Shown piece after piece: positions 1 to 11,696 of a DNA stretch of 64,000 nucleotides (positions are counted from its first letter, which is position 1; each line of letters starts with the position of its first letter). The stretch is from Hevea brasiliensis (Eukaryota; Streptophyta; Magnoliopsida; Malpighiales; Euphorbiaceae): contig NC_079502.1 in NCBI RefSeq assembly GCF_030052815.1, forward strand, positions 37,192,050 through 37,256,049. The letters run 5' to 3'. The notes under the pieces are model-generated. The model saw only the letters and a list, made by a program, of their open reading frames with translations. It was not told the origin of the DNA and searched no databases. Position numbers and translations under genes: made by a program.

Positions 1-1511
1 TGAGATTGATTCCATGTATAAGAATCAAGTTTGGGATCTTATTGACCCACCTGAAGGTATTATACCTATAGGGAACAAATGGGTTTTCAAGAAGAAAATT
101 GGTTCTGATGGAAAGGTAGAGACCTATAAGGCAAGGCTAGTAGCGAAAGGGTTTCGCCAAAGGTAAGGAATCGAGTATGAGGAGACTTTCTCGCCTGTTG
201 CCATGCTTAAATCAATTAGGATTTTATTAGCAATAGCTGCATACTATGATTATGAGATTTGGCAGATGGATGTCAAAACAGCTTTTCTCAATGGATACAT
301 TGAAGAAAACATTTTCATGGAACAACCTAAGGGATTTGAATCCCAAGATGGTTCCAAGGTATGCAAGCTAAAGCAATCCATTTATGGGTTGAAACAAGCT
401 TTGAGGAGTTGGAACATCCGTTTTGATGAAGCCATTAAATCCTTTGGTTTTATCAAAAATGAGGATGAGCCATGTGTATATAAGAAGGTTAGTGACAGTG
501 CTATCACTTTCCTTGTCTTATATGTGGATGACATACTGTTGATGAGTAATGACATAGGTATGTTGACGACTATAAAGGTATGGTTGTCAAATACATTCTC
601 CATGAAAGACTTAGGGGAGGCAACCTATATTCTTGGGATTCGCATCTATAGAGATAGAGCGAAAAGAATAATTGGTTTATCCCAAAGTCTATACTTGGAA
701 AAGGTGTTAAAGAGGTTTAACATGCTTGATTCCAAGAGAGGATTGTTACCAGTGAGACATGGTATCCATCTTTCTAAAGAGATGTCTCCAAAGACATCGA
801 AAGAAAGAGATAAGATGGCCAGGATTCCATATGCTTCGGCTATTGGAAGTTTAATGTATGCAATGTTGTGTATTAGGCCGGATATCGCATATGCTGTTAG
901 TTTGACTAGCAGGTATCAATCCAATCCAGGTTTGGAACATCGATAGTCACAAGAATATCCTTAAGTACTTGAGAAGAACTAAGGATTTATTCTTGATTTA
1001 TGGAGGTGGAGACTTGCAATTGGATGGTTGTACTGATTCTGATTTCCAATCAGATATCGATGATAGAAAGTCTACCTCTGGATATGTGTTCATTTGTAAT
1101 GGAGGTGCAGTCAGTTAGAAGAGTTCCAAACAGAGCACGACTGCAGATTCCACTACAGAGGCTGAGTATATTGCTGCATCAGATGCTGCAAAGGAAGCTA
1201 TTTGGATAAAGAAGTTCGTGACAGAACTTACAGTAGTTCCTTCCATTGAGTCAGCAGTTCCATTACACTGTGACAACAATGGAGTAGTCATACAGGCTAA
1301 GGAACTAAGGTCTCACCCAAAATCCAAACACATAGAAAGGCACTACCACATTATCAGAGATATAGTTGGGCAAGGCGATTTAGCCATGCAGAAAATAGCA
1401 TCAGTTGAAAATCCAGCTGATCCATTCACTAAGCCTATGTCACAGACTCAGTTAGACCGACATCTTGAGAAGATAGGTCTAAGATATTGTAATGAATGGC
1501 TCTACTGCTAG
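1..1511 (+). pseudogene. Copia-1 pol remnant: reverse transcriptase and RNase H
   Basis: This is the C-terminal half of a copia polyprotein, which would copy element RNA into DNA in cytoplasmic virus-like particles. The RT shows the QMDVKTAFLNG block with the first catalytic Asp and an intact YVDD box (about 523-534). RNase H follows with a TDSDF Asp, TTEAEYIAAS Glu and a CDNNG Asp. It is broken in several places. A TAA near 165 stands where Copia-2 has CAA. A deletion near 940-950 shifts the frame (GLEHR then stop). A TAG near 1116 stands where Copia-2 has TGG. The last stretch, 1218-1511, is open and ends the polyprotein. The closest type I recognise is Angela/BARE-1-like; lineage is inferred from motif wording, not a tree. 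Confidence 0.92.
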
Positions 1512-1519
1512 TGGGAGAT
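1511..1519 (+). other. Polypurine tract of Copia-1
   Basis: GTGGGAGAT sits directly before the LTR TG, the usual place for the plus-strand primer. The same nine bases precede the 3' LTR of Copia-2. Confidence 0.8.
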
Positions 1520-3627
1520 TGTTAGTAGTATGCCCTAGAGCATATCATTTAGTATGTATCTTGTACATATTTTATTAATAAAAGGCATTTCCACTTTTCT
1601 GTTTATATAATATATTTATGTGTAATAGAAAAGGTCCATTGATATTTTGTTAGAAATATTATTCTTAAGTTGTTAAGAATATGAGTGACAATATTTATAG
1701 CACAAAGTATCATAAATAGGTTCACAATCGAGGATACTTCATAATAAGGACATGACTTATCCACAAAGATTGTATTCATGTTTGTTCCCAAGTTATTTAT
1801 ATGAGATATAAATAAGATGGAATGGTGAGTCTCATGCCATATAACAAACATGATAGGCACTTATAAATGATAAGTAGGCCGAACCAGTAACACTTATGAC
1901 AAGCACATGGAGTTTACTCTTGTCAATGTTTTGTCATAAATCATATCAGTGCATATAATCTTTAGACCTGAGATAGCACAGTTATCTTGTATATAGGTAG
2001 TTTGAGTTTGATACTGCTTTCATACTTGTATTGTGTATGGGTATATGGGCATGTGTTGGCTCCTACTAGTTATATATGGAGGTAGGTGTTGATCAAGATG
2101 GAATCTGTTCCTCTAAGTAAATAGAGATAAAATCCTATGTTCATTTAATTGTTCTTGATGTTTCAAGTTCCTGGCCAGGACAAATAGATTTATTCAGAAA
2201 AGAGTTTCTGATGAGAAAATCTTTTTAATCAAGAACTGGAATTAAAAGAGAACATAATATTCATAGCAAATGGAGTTTGACATAAACCATGACTCAAGCT
2301 TGAGTTGGGATTTTGTAACAGAGAGATTCTAGTGCATGGTAACATATGATTATAGGTTCATTTAAGGTAAACCTAATTACTAATTGGGTGGCTATGGCAT
2401 GCTATGCTAGGTGTTAACCATGGTCTATAAGGTTCATAAAATGATTTAGAGAAATCATTTATGGTAAGAAAGAGTTCTGATGATATTAAGAGTTGATATC
2501 ATGTCTCATTGCCAATTAGTGATGAGCCTAGTAAGTCACACACATACACAAGTTATCACCTAATTAAATATGATTTAATTAATTAATTAAAGAGTTTAAA
2601 TTGATTAATTAAATAGGTTTGGTTTGTAATTAGATTGCAAAGTCCCTAGCATGACTTGAAACCAAATCTAGATTATTGGATGTATAATATAAGTTAAATT
2701 TATATTTAAAGTGTTTAAATATGAATTTAATTAATGAGAAATTAATTAATAGAGATTAATTAATTAATTTATATTTGATATAAATTAATTAGAAGAAGAA
2801 AATAATTATTTTGGGTTAAGAACTCAAAATTAAGACACATGGGCATTTTGGTCATTTCACAGTGTGACACGTGGCACCATGAGATGGTGACACATGGGAT
2901 TACACATAAGCTTGCCAAATGTTTTTTTTTAATCATGTAAGATGATTAAAATCAATATTAAATATAGGTTTGACACTTGGCACAATGTGATTGGGTCACT
3001 TAAACCTAGAGCTAATCAAAGGGTGACATGTGGCAAGGGTTTAATGTGTTAACCTAGCTATTTAAGTGTTGTTATGAGAAAATAAAACACAACCAGCAGC
3101 CACACTCCTTGGTCACACCATTTTGCAGCCCTCCCTCTCTTCTTCTTCATCTCTTATCAATTCAAAGAGATTAGCCATCAATCTCTTGAATTAAGAACAC
3201 TAGGAATTGTTTCTAGTGTCCTGTTTACATCTCTAATCTCTTAAAAGGCAGAACTTGAATTTCTAATTAATAGAAAAGGCTTTAGAAGCTGTTCAAGGGC
3301 TGCCATAGGTGTTCTTGGTGTGGACAAGCTAGAGGGACAACATCTGGTGTCCTGAAGACGAATCTCAAAGGCGCAGACACGCTGCAGTGCATCAAGAGGT
3401 TAGTGTAATCGTTCTTGATTTAATCTAGGGTTCAAAATTAATCTGATTATTTTTAAAATCTTAAATGGCAAACACAGATCCAAAAACATATTAAAAGAGT
3501 TTTAATATGTTGTTTATCATTGAAATCAAATAGATAAAAATAAATCTTGCATGATGCATGTGACCCTAGGTGAAAATTTTTGAATTCAATGGTATAAACT
3601 TGTGTTTTTCACGCTTCCGTTCCTTCA
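1520..3627 (+). repeat. 3' LTR of Copia-1 (2108 bp)
   Basis: It starts TGTTAGTAG and ends CCTTCA and is colinear with the LTRs at 9020-11126 and 20849-22956. It holds AT-rich TTAATTAA clusters (about 2560-2810), a cluster of GACAC-N-TGGCA boxes (2834-3036), a TATA-like CTATTTAA (3058-3065), a CT-rich leader and a splice-donor-like AGAG|GTTAGTGT at 3399. No gene is expected here; the small minus-strand frame at 1603-1860 recurs in all three LTR copies only because the LTR does. Confidence 0.95.
2834..3065 (+). promoter_or_regulatory. Candidate LTR promoter: G-box/E-box cluster and TATA-like box
   Basis: Five similar boxes lie within about 200 bp: GACACATGGGC (2834), GACACGTGGCAC (2866-2877, a perfect CACGTGGC G-box/ABRE core), GACACATGGGAT (2889), GACACTTGGCAC (2972-2983) and GACATGTGGCAA (3025-3036). 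CTATTTAA (3058-3065) lies 22 bp past the last box. A start near 3090 would give an R/U5 leader that includes the donor-like site at 3399. Function is inferred from motif resemblance. Confidence 0.4.
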
Positions 3628-6328
3628 ATTCATAACTCATTTCTCCAAATAAATTTGCTAGTAAAAGCAGTAAAGATCAAAATTATTGTGCACAAACACA
3701 ATTTAAAATAATAACATATAATTAATCGTAATTTATTTCAAATGAAAAATTCAAAAGAAATACTTATTGTGCACAAACACAATTTAAAACAATAACATAT
3801 AAATAATCGTAATTTATTTCAATTGAAAAATTCAAAAGAAATACTTATTGTGCACAAACATAATTTAAAACAATAACATATAAATAATCGTAATTTATTT
3901 CAATTGAAAAATTTAAAAGAAATACTTATTGTGCACAAACCTCTGATAATTGTCTCTTGGCTCTGACTCAGTGTTTCCTTCCCCTCCATGAGTCTTTGCT
4001 AACTGAGAAACACAATTTGAAGTGTTTCAGTACTCATTTAAATTGTCTCTAACGATAATGCTTGATAATTAATTCACTGAATTTATTTATTCGCTTAGTC
4101 AACCTACTATGTCGACCCTTGGTACATTCTAGGTAATTTAGGTTTTAATGTCATTAATATGTCACATTCGATAGTCTTTTAGGGTTGGTACATGTTACCA
4201 AATTCATTTCCGTGTATACTGCATTTTTTTGCAACTTGCTGGATTCCGGGATACTAGTACGACCTAGCCGGACGACCTAGTTCCCTTGGTTTTTGGGTTT
4301 CGATCAAAACTACAAACTTGTAGATCTATGTCTTATTGCACGTGGGGCAAAATTTCAGGTCATTCCGAGTTATGTAGACCAAGTTATGGTCATTTTACTA
4401 TTGCTGGTCAAATTGCACCAAAATTGGCCATTTTAGGTCACTTTAGGTCATTTTAGGTTCGGCCAGTTTTTGGACCCAAACTTGTGCAAGCTATTTGACT
4501 TGCTTATGGTCATTTATGGGCTTTGGTGTCTTCATAAGACTTGTAGATATGGGTCTTAAATATTCATGGATAAAATTTCAGGTCAATTGGACTTGTTTTG
4601 AGTGAGTTATGGCCTAAACACTAACTGCTGCCCAAATGGTCAATTTTCAGACCTCAATTGCACTTAATCTAGATTTGGTCATTTTTCAAGCTACCTTGCA
4701 AGCAGAATTTTCTCAAGCTTCCTTCATGAAAGTTGGCACATTTTGTGCCTAGTTTCACCTCCAATTGGTCTCATACCAATTGGAGCCACACACTTAAAGT
4801 TATAGGCCTAAAACTCAAACTGCCTTATTGAAATTCTTGCATACACATCAAGCATCACTTTTAACACTCACCAAACTTAACATTTAAACCAATTCTGGTT
4901 GTACCACAACCTAAACATAATTCACAACACATTATAGGTCATTTTGGTAGCTTAAAATTGCATTCAATGTGCACCAACAAGTGCAGAATTTTTCAAACCT
5001 AATTTACAACAATTCAATCACCAATTTACACTCATTTACATGTCCCACTTCACACCACCATACACACACTCAAACTGCCATAACAACCAACACATTTTAA
5101 TATCATTATTCCATAAACCAAGCATGAATTCCAGCATTCTTCAAGAGTTAGCAAACTGCCACAATGGTACACTTACATTCCATTACTTTCCAAGCTTTAA
5201 ACTTCATTTTACATTTACATATACTAAGTATACATTACCTAAACAATTTCCTACACAATATACATTTAATCAATCATTTAATTCACCATTTACAAGCACA
5301 AATAACCTGCCTTCAAGTTATTTCCATGGCTGCCAAAATTACACATTCCCATTCAACATCAAACCTTAAAAATTTCTTCATAATTCAAACACCCATAAAA
5401 TGCTTACAAACTTTAACAAAACAATATTCAAAAACTCAAACTTACCTATGGATGAGACTTCTTAAATCTTCACCAAAACTTCTTGAAATTGTTATCAAAC
5501 TCTTCCTTGTGATGTGGGGATAAACTTTAATGAAGACAAGTGTGGAAAAAGATAGCTTGATCATGGAGTTGTAATGGTTTGAAGGTGGGTGGCCATGGGA
5601 GAGGTTTGAGAGTTTTTCATGCGGCAATGGGACTTTTCAATTGAAGAAGATGAATTGCAGATTTATTAGTGGATTTACACCTGCCCATTTAGTGTCTAAT
5701 TTAATCCATAGTGGTCCACTCACCTTAATTAAACTATTTTATATATTTTAAATGATAATTACTCCATTTACACTCCATTTTTGCTATTTACATTAGGTAC
5801 CACTAAATTAATTTTTTATTATATTTTCGAAGTGTAATATTATTTATTTTTAATGGACATTTAGGTCAAAAGACAACTCGGGGTGTCAAATGACCACAAT
5901 GCCCCTGTTCGGGTTGCATTCCCGATTTTTTGGTAACACCGGGTTTTGTCCGTTTTTCGATTTCTCACTTTTCTTTGTACTAATTATTTAATTTTTCTTT
6001 GATATTTCTAATGATATTTATACTTCAATAAATATTTATTTGAGTCCTTAAAATATTTTCAAGGGTTTCCCGCAATCTAGGGCTAGTCAATGGTCCACGC
6101 CGTGACTTCCCGGTGCGGTCACCCATCGCTAAGGTTCTCGGCTCGCTTAACTTGATTACATTTCTTTACTATTATTTTTCATTTGTTTTTCTTGTATTTT
6201 CTTCTCTTGTATTTCATTATTTTATGTCTCCTCACATATATCGAAGTGTAATTCTAGGCATTCTAGCTGTCCGGACAACACTGGTCACCGGAATAGTAGA
6301 ACGCACTACCGAACTTAGGGGTGTTACA
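3628..6328 (-). repeat. Family A Ty3 LTR remnant A1, cut on the left by Copia-1
   Basis: Read on the minus strand it begins TGTAACACCCC at 6328 and matches A3 (44126 downward) and the inverted A2-A6 copies. The part left of 3628 is separated by Copia-1. It includes the sentence-like repeats shared by all these LTRs (for example the GACCTGAAATTTT and CCAATTGGTATGAGACC blocks), an 81-bp tandem repeat (3683-3940) and a splice-donor-like CATAG|GTAAGTTTG whose first intron base is 5445, 883 bp from the LTR 5' end. The frames at 5040-5627 are low-complexity readings of LTR DNA and I do not regard them as genes. Confidence 0.85.
3683..3940. repeat. 81-bp tandem repeat, three units plus a partial fourth
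   Basis: TTATTGTGCACAAAC recurs at 3683, 3764, 3845 and 3926, spaced exactly 81 bp. Each unit carries the 10-bp palindrome TTGTGCACAA followed by an AT-rich spacer. A2 has two spaced copies near 23625 and 23695 and A3 one near 41726, so this looks like a local expansion within A1. Confidence 0.9.
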
Positions 6329-7324
6329 TACTGAAACTCCCTTCTCTATGGGTAGCTTGATGCAGATATATGAATGGGTAGATCCTGGATCTACTAATGC
6401 ATGCACAAGTAAAGTGTAGAGGAAGAACGTACCCTTGATAACATCTGGGGCATCTTGCTCCTCTTGAGCTCTCATGGCATAGGCTCTGGCAGGTACTCTG
6501 GCCTTTGGCCTCTCAGCAGACTCAGATGCAGGCCTCAGTGATGGACCAGCTGCCTCAGATTTACCGGACTTCCTACCCCTTTGAGGTGCAGGGGTAGGCC
6601 TATCTGCTTGTGTTGGGGCAACTGCAATAATCCTCTTCGGACAATTTTTTATTTAATGTTCTGTAGACTCACACCGTAAGCAAGTACCAATCACTCACCA
6701 ATGGTCCCCCTTATGCCACTTTTGGCAGTATGGACAGGCAGAAGATGTTGGGGCTAGTCCCCTGAACACCGTCCCTGGAGAGCTGCCCACTGATGGTGTG
6801 GACTGGCCTATCCTAGGTGTGAACTGTGGTCTAGGCCCCTGGGACTGACCCTCACTTTGTGGTTGTCCCGAACTCTGAGCAGAAGGACCCTTAGACTTCT
6901 TACTGGGAGCAGAGAATGAGATGGACTGACCTGAACCCCTCTTCTGCTGTATTTCCCTTCTATTTTGCTCATTTATTCGGACTCTTTCTACTTTCAATGT
7001 AGCATCCACTAATTTGGCAAAATCTATAATCTCCAATGCTATTATCATGACCTTGATATTGTCATTTAGCCCTTCTTCAAACCATCTGCACCTCTTAGCC
7101 TCTGTAGGGACTATTTCCCTCCCATATCGGCTCAGCCTGATAAATTCACACTCATATTCTACCACTGATAGCTGTCTCTGTCTCAGACTAATAAATTATC
7201 TTCTTCTCTCTTCTAGATACACTTTACTAACATACTTCTTCCTAAACTCTGTGAGGAAGAAATCCTAGGTAATCTGATCCTGTTGTACCTCACTGGATAC
7301 TGTGTCCCACCACTTGTATGTATC
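6329..7324 (-). pseudogene. Relic Ty3 gag and protease N-terminus
   Basis: On the minus strand this encodes the end of a retrotransposon Gag domain ([20 protein letters not shown]), a Q/G/P-rich linker, a degraded zinc-knuckle region (CPYCQKWHKG, then CLRC with CPK) and the start of a retropepsin-like protease ([10 protein letters not shown]). Wording is close to element B's gag (47665 downward). Stops interrupt it near 6650 and 6692 and in the Gag part near 7190 and 7270, several at positions where TGG, CAG or GAA is expected. It is interrupted at 6328 by LTR A1 inside the protease and at 7325 by LTR A2 inside gag. It is therefore the oldest layer visible in this part of the window. Confidence 0.85.
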
Positions 7325-9019
7325 TGTAACACCCCTATGTTCGGTAGTGCATTCTACTATTTCGGTGAGAGCTAGAATGCCTAGAACTATATTTAAATGT
7401 TAGTGAGGAGAAATAAAATAATGAAATACAAGAAAAGAAAATACAAGAAAAACAAAAGAAAAATAATAACAATGAAATGTGACCAAGTTAAACGAGCTGA
7501 GAACCATAGCGATGGGTGATCGCACCAGGAAGTTGCAGCGTGGACCATTGACTAGCCCTTGACCATGGGGAACCTTGGAAAATATTTTTAGGACTTATAT
7601 GAACATCTATTGAAGTATAAATGTCATTAGAAATATCAAAGAAAAATTAATTAATTAGTATAAAGAAAAATGAGAAATCGAGAAACAGACAAAAACCGGT
7701 GTTACCGAAAAATCAGGAATACAACCCGAATAGGGGCATTTTGGTAAATTGACACCCCGAGTTGTCTTTCGACCTAAATGTCCATTAAAACTAAATGATA
7801 TTAAACCTTGAAAATCTCATGAAAATTAAAATGGTGGTACATAGATTAAATAGTAAAAGAAATGAGGTAAAATGTGCGAATTTAGAAACTTTGGATTATT
7901 AAATCCTTAACCAAACTTAGTGCTCCACTAAGTTAAGTTAGTGGACATTAAAATATCACAAAGAGGGGCAAAAACTTCATCTTCAACCTTGCCTTGCAAA
8001 CCAGCCAAAATTCTCTCAAATGAAGCTCCCATGGCTGCCCACCTTTCAACCCACCATGCACCCCTCATTTAGCCACCATTTCCTTAAGAGTTCTTCATTA
8101 CAGTTATATTATACACCTTGGGCAGCATACTAGGAGTAAGAAAGATAAGTTTTGGTGGAGTTTTGAAGAAGTTCAAAAGTGGTAAGTGAGTATTTTCCAT
8201 TATTGTTTCCTTAAACTTTGAGTGGATGTTGTAGGGAGTTGATTTATGGAAGAATTTTTTTATGTTTGATGGATTAATGGTGAAACACCATTTTGGCAGC
8301 CATGAAACCTCACCATGAACATCTTGTCCTTGCATGTAAATAGTTGTTTGGATGATGATTTAAATGTTTAATTGTATTGAAGTTGAATTCCATGTGTAAG
8401 GTTGGATTTGTAAGCTTGAAAAGTGATAATGGAAGTTGATGGGTATGTGTAAACTTATGGCAGCCTCATGAAGAAGATTGAAGTGTTTGAGTTCATAAAA
8501 TATTGTTGAATTATGTTGCTTATGGTGGCAGCATGTCTATATGAATAATTGTTTGAATTTGGACATGTGAATGAGGTATGTCATGTGGTTAAATTTTTGT
8601 AATTGGACTTTGAAAATTCTGAGTTATAATGTGTAGGTTGAGAGTGATTAAAAGCTGCCCAAAATAACCAAAATGTGATGTAAAGTGTGTTAATGTTATG
8701 GTACCAAATCAAAATTGGCATAAAAGGTAAACTTGGCAAGTATTGAATGTGTAATTGGTAAGTGTTAAAGAATGTGTAGCAGGGCAGTGTGTGTTTTAGC
8801 TTAGAACCTTAAGTGTGTGACTCCAATTGGTATGAGACCAATTGGAGGTGAAACTAGGTACAAAATATGCCAACTTTCATGAAGGAAGCTTACCTAAATT
8901 CTACCTAGAAAGTAACTTGAAAAATGACCAAATCCGGATTAGTGACTCAAAAGCCTGAAAATTGACCATTTGAGCAGCAGTTAGTATTTTGGCCATAACT
9001 CACCCAAACAGGTTCAATT
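7325..9019 (+). repeat. Family A LTR A2, first segment
   Basis: It begins TGTAACACCCC at 7325 and matches A4-A6 and, inverted, A1 and A3. A2 is inserted in the gag relic and is interrupted at 9019/9020 by Copia-2; CAATT at 9015-9019 is the left target duplication of that insertion. A splice-donor-like AGTG|GTAAGTGAG has its first intron base at 8182, 857 bp from the LTR start. A2 resumes at 22957 and again at 29234. No gene seen. Confidence 0.88.
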
Positions 9020-11126
9020 TGTTAGTAGTATGCCCTAGAGCATATCATTTAGTATGTATCTTGTATATATTTTTATTAATAAAAGGCATTTCCACTTTTC
9101 CGTTTACATAATATATTTATGTGTAATAGAAAAGGTCCATTGATATTTTGTTAGAAATATTATTCTTAAGTTGTTAAGAATATGAGTTACAATATTTCTA
9201 GCACAAAGTATCATAAATAGGTTCACAATCGAGGATACTTCATAATAAGGACATGACTTATCCACAAAGATTGTATTCATGTTTGTTCCCAAGTTATTTA
9301 TATGATATATAAATAAGATGGAATGGTGAGTCTCATGCCATATGACAAACATGATAGGCACTTATAAATGATAAGTAGGCCGAACCAGTGACACTTATGA
9401 CAAGCACATGGAGTTTACTCTTGTCAATGTTTTGTCATAAATCATATCAGTGCATATAATCTTTAGACCTGAGATAGCACAGTTATCTTGTATATAGGTA
9501 GTCTGAGTTTGATACTGCTTTCATACTTGTACTGTGTATGGGTATATGGGCATGTGTTGGCTCCTACTAGTTATATATGGAGGTAGGTGTTGATCAAGAT
9601 GGAATCTGTTCCTCTAAGTAAATAGAGATAAAATCATATGTTCATTTAATTGTTCTTGATGTTTCAAGTTCCTGGCCAGGACAGATAGATTTATTCAGAA
9701 AAGAGTTTCTGATGAGAAAATCTTTTTAATCAAGAACTGGAATTAAAAGAGAACATAATATTCATAGCAAATGGAGTTTGACACAAACCATGACTCCAGC
9801 TTGAGTTGGGATTTTGTAATAGAGAGATTCTAGTGCATAATGACATATGATTATAGGTTCATTTAAGGTAAACCTTATTACAAATTGGGTGGCCATGGCA
9901 TGCTATGCTAAGTGTTAACCATGGTCTATGAGGTTCATAAAATGATTTAGAGAAATCATTTATGGTAAGAAAGAGTTCTGATGATATTAAGAGTTGATAT
10001 CATGTCTCATTGCCAATTAGTGATGAGCCTAGTAAGTCACACACATACACAAGTTATCACCTATTTAAATATGATTTAATTAATTAATTTAAGAGTTTAA
10101 TTGATTAATTAAATAGGTTTGGTTTGCAATTAAATTGCAAAGTCCCTAGCATGACTTGAAACCAAATCTAGATTATTGGATGTGTAGTATAAATTAAATT
10201 TATATTTAAAGTGTTTAAATATGAATTTAATTAATGAGAAATTAATTAATAGAGATTAATTAATTAATTTATATTTGATATAAATTAAGTAGAAGAAGAA
10301 AAATAATTATTTTGGGTTGAGAACTCAAAATTAAGACACAGGGGCATTTTGGTCATTTTGCAGTGTGACACGTGGCACCATGAGATGGTGACACATGGCA
10401 TAACACATAAGCTTGCCAAATGTTTTTTAATCATGTAAGATGATTAAAATCAAGATTAAATATAGGTTTGACACTTGGCACAATGTGATTGGGTCACTTA
10501 AACCTAGAGCTAATCAAAGGGTGACATGTGGCAAGGGTTTAATGTGTTAACCTAGCTATTTAAGTGTTGTTATAAGAAAATAAAACACAACCAGCAGCCA
10601 CACTCCTTTGTCACGCCATTTTGAGGGTTTTCATCTCTTCTTCTTCATCTCTTATCAATTCAAAGAGATTAGCCATCAATCTCTTGAATTAAGAACACTA
10701 GAAATTGTTTCTAGTGTCCTGTTTACATCTTTAATCTCTTAAAAGGCAGAACATGATTTTCTAATTAATAGAAAAAGCTTTAGAAGCTATTCAAGGGCTG
10801 CCATAGGTGTTCTTGGTGTGGACAAGCTAGAGGGACAACATCTGGTGTCCTGAAGACGAATCTCAAAGTCGCAGACACGCTGCAGTGCATCAAGAGGTTA
10901 GTGTAATCGTTCTTGATTTAATCTAGGGTTCTAAAATTAATCTGATTAATTTTAAAATCTTAAATGGCAAATACAGATCCAAAAACATATTAAAAGAGTT
11001 TTAATATGTTGTTTATCATTGAAATCAAATAGATAAAAATAAATCTTGTATGATGCATGTGACCCTAGGTAAAAATTTTTGAATTCAATGGTATAAACTT
11101 ATGTTTTTCACGCTTCCGTTCCTTCA
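9020..11126 (+). repeat. 5' LTR of Copia-2 (2107 bp)
   Basis: TGTTAGTAG...CCTTCA, followed two bases later by the primer site. Colinear with the 3' LTR at 20849-22956; scattered substitutions and small indels only, so the pair is fairly young. It carries the G-box-like GACACGTGGCAC (10367-10378), CTATTTAA (10556-10563) and the donor-like AGAG|GTTAGTGT whose first intron base is 10897. Confidence 0.95.
10367..10563 (+). promoter_or_regulatory. Candidate Copia-2 promoter: G-box and TATA-like box
   Basis: GACACGTGGCAC (10367-10378) and related boxes precede CTATTTAA (10556-10563). A start about 30 bp downstream would give a roughly 310-nt first exon ending at 10896. Inferred from motif and position only. 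Confidence 0.4.
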
Positions 11127-11128
11127 AT

Positions 11129-11140
11129 TGGTATCAGAGC
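11129..11140 (+). other. Primer-binding site of Copia-2 (tRNA-iMet type)
   Basis: TGGTATCAGAGC begins two bases after the 5' LTR end. This is the plant initiator-methionine tRNA complement used by most copia elements. Confidence 0.93.
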
Positions 11141-11390
11141 CACTATATTTTCCATTTAGATTGATGTTTAAATGATTTAATTGTGTGTTTGATCATGAGA
11201 TCAAGAGTTTATTGCTGGTTGCAAAGTCAAAGTGGCGGCACAAATGATGAACACCATGGTGTGCATGGTTGATGCATCACAATGGTGTGCAAAGGTAAAT
11301 GGATGGTGAATGTGCAATTATTGAATGATTTAAGATCCATTTTATGTCTAATAAAATTGTTTAATTAGAATTTTTATCACACAATTAAAT

Positions 11391-11696
11391 TATGATTCAA
11401 ATCAGAATTTTAAAAGTTGTTTGAATGTGATTCAAATCTGAATTTTTAAAGTTGTTTGAATCATATTTAAATCTGATTTTTTAAAATTGATTGAATAAAA
11501 TTTAGATCTGATTTTTTAAAAAATATTTGAATGTGATTCAAATCTGATTTTTTAAAAAATGTTTGAATGTGATTCAAATCTGAATTTTTAAAGTTGTTTG
11601 AATGTGATTCAAATCTGAATTTTTAAATTTGTTTGAATGAGATTCAAATCTGAATTTTTAAATTTATTTGAATCATATTCAAATCTGAATTTTTAA
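11391..11696 (+). repeat. 35-bp tandem repeat, nearly nine units, in the Copia-2 leader
   Basis: Units of 35-36 bp, each containing ATTCAAATCTGA and TTGTTTGAAT with small variations, run head to tail from the primer-site side of the leader. The array lies inside the predicted leader intron. Downstream, three spaced ATGGATGTACCTGAG-like motifs occur (about 12468, 12552 and 12660). Nothing coding is seen between 11143 and 12876. Confidence 0.88.

Larger units (their letters stand above)
1..3627 (+). mobile_element. Copia-1: 3' part of a Ty1/copia retrotransposon (RT, RNase H, 3' LTR)
   Basis: The window opens inside pol of a Ty1/copia element. RT and RNase H read through to a stop at 1509-1511, followed by a short purine tract and a 2108-bp LTR that begins TGTTAGTAG and ends TTCA. 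The LTR and pol are close relatives of Copia-2 at 9020-22956, which gave me exact borders by comparison. The gag, protease, integrase and 5' LTR lie off the left edge. The element appears inserted in the family A LTR that resumes at 3628, so the 3' target duplication would be ATTCA (3628-3632), but this cannot be confirmed without the left end. Confidence 0.93.

Noticed and set aside
1603..1860. 85-codon minus-strand frame recurring at 9104-9361 and 20933-21190
   Set aside because: Repeats only because it lies in the three copia LTRs; no start context, domain or conservation beyond that of the LTR DNA.
5040..5627. Overlapping plus and minus frames of 60-119 codons
   Set aside because: They lie within LTR A1, are low-complexity (His, Asn, Ser, Thr-rich) and the equivalent LTR copies (A3, A6) do not keep the frames.
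11129..11140. Partial tRNA gene
   Set aside because: Only 12 bases complementary to tRNA-iMet adjoining an LTR; it is a primer-binding site. The same applies to 48248, 52701 and 56586.
11391..11696. CRISPR-like array
   Set aside because: Units are contiguous without unique spacers, AT-rich, and in a plant retroelement leader.
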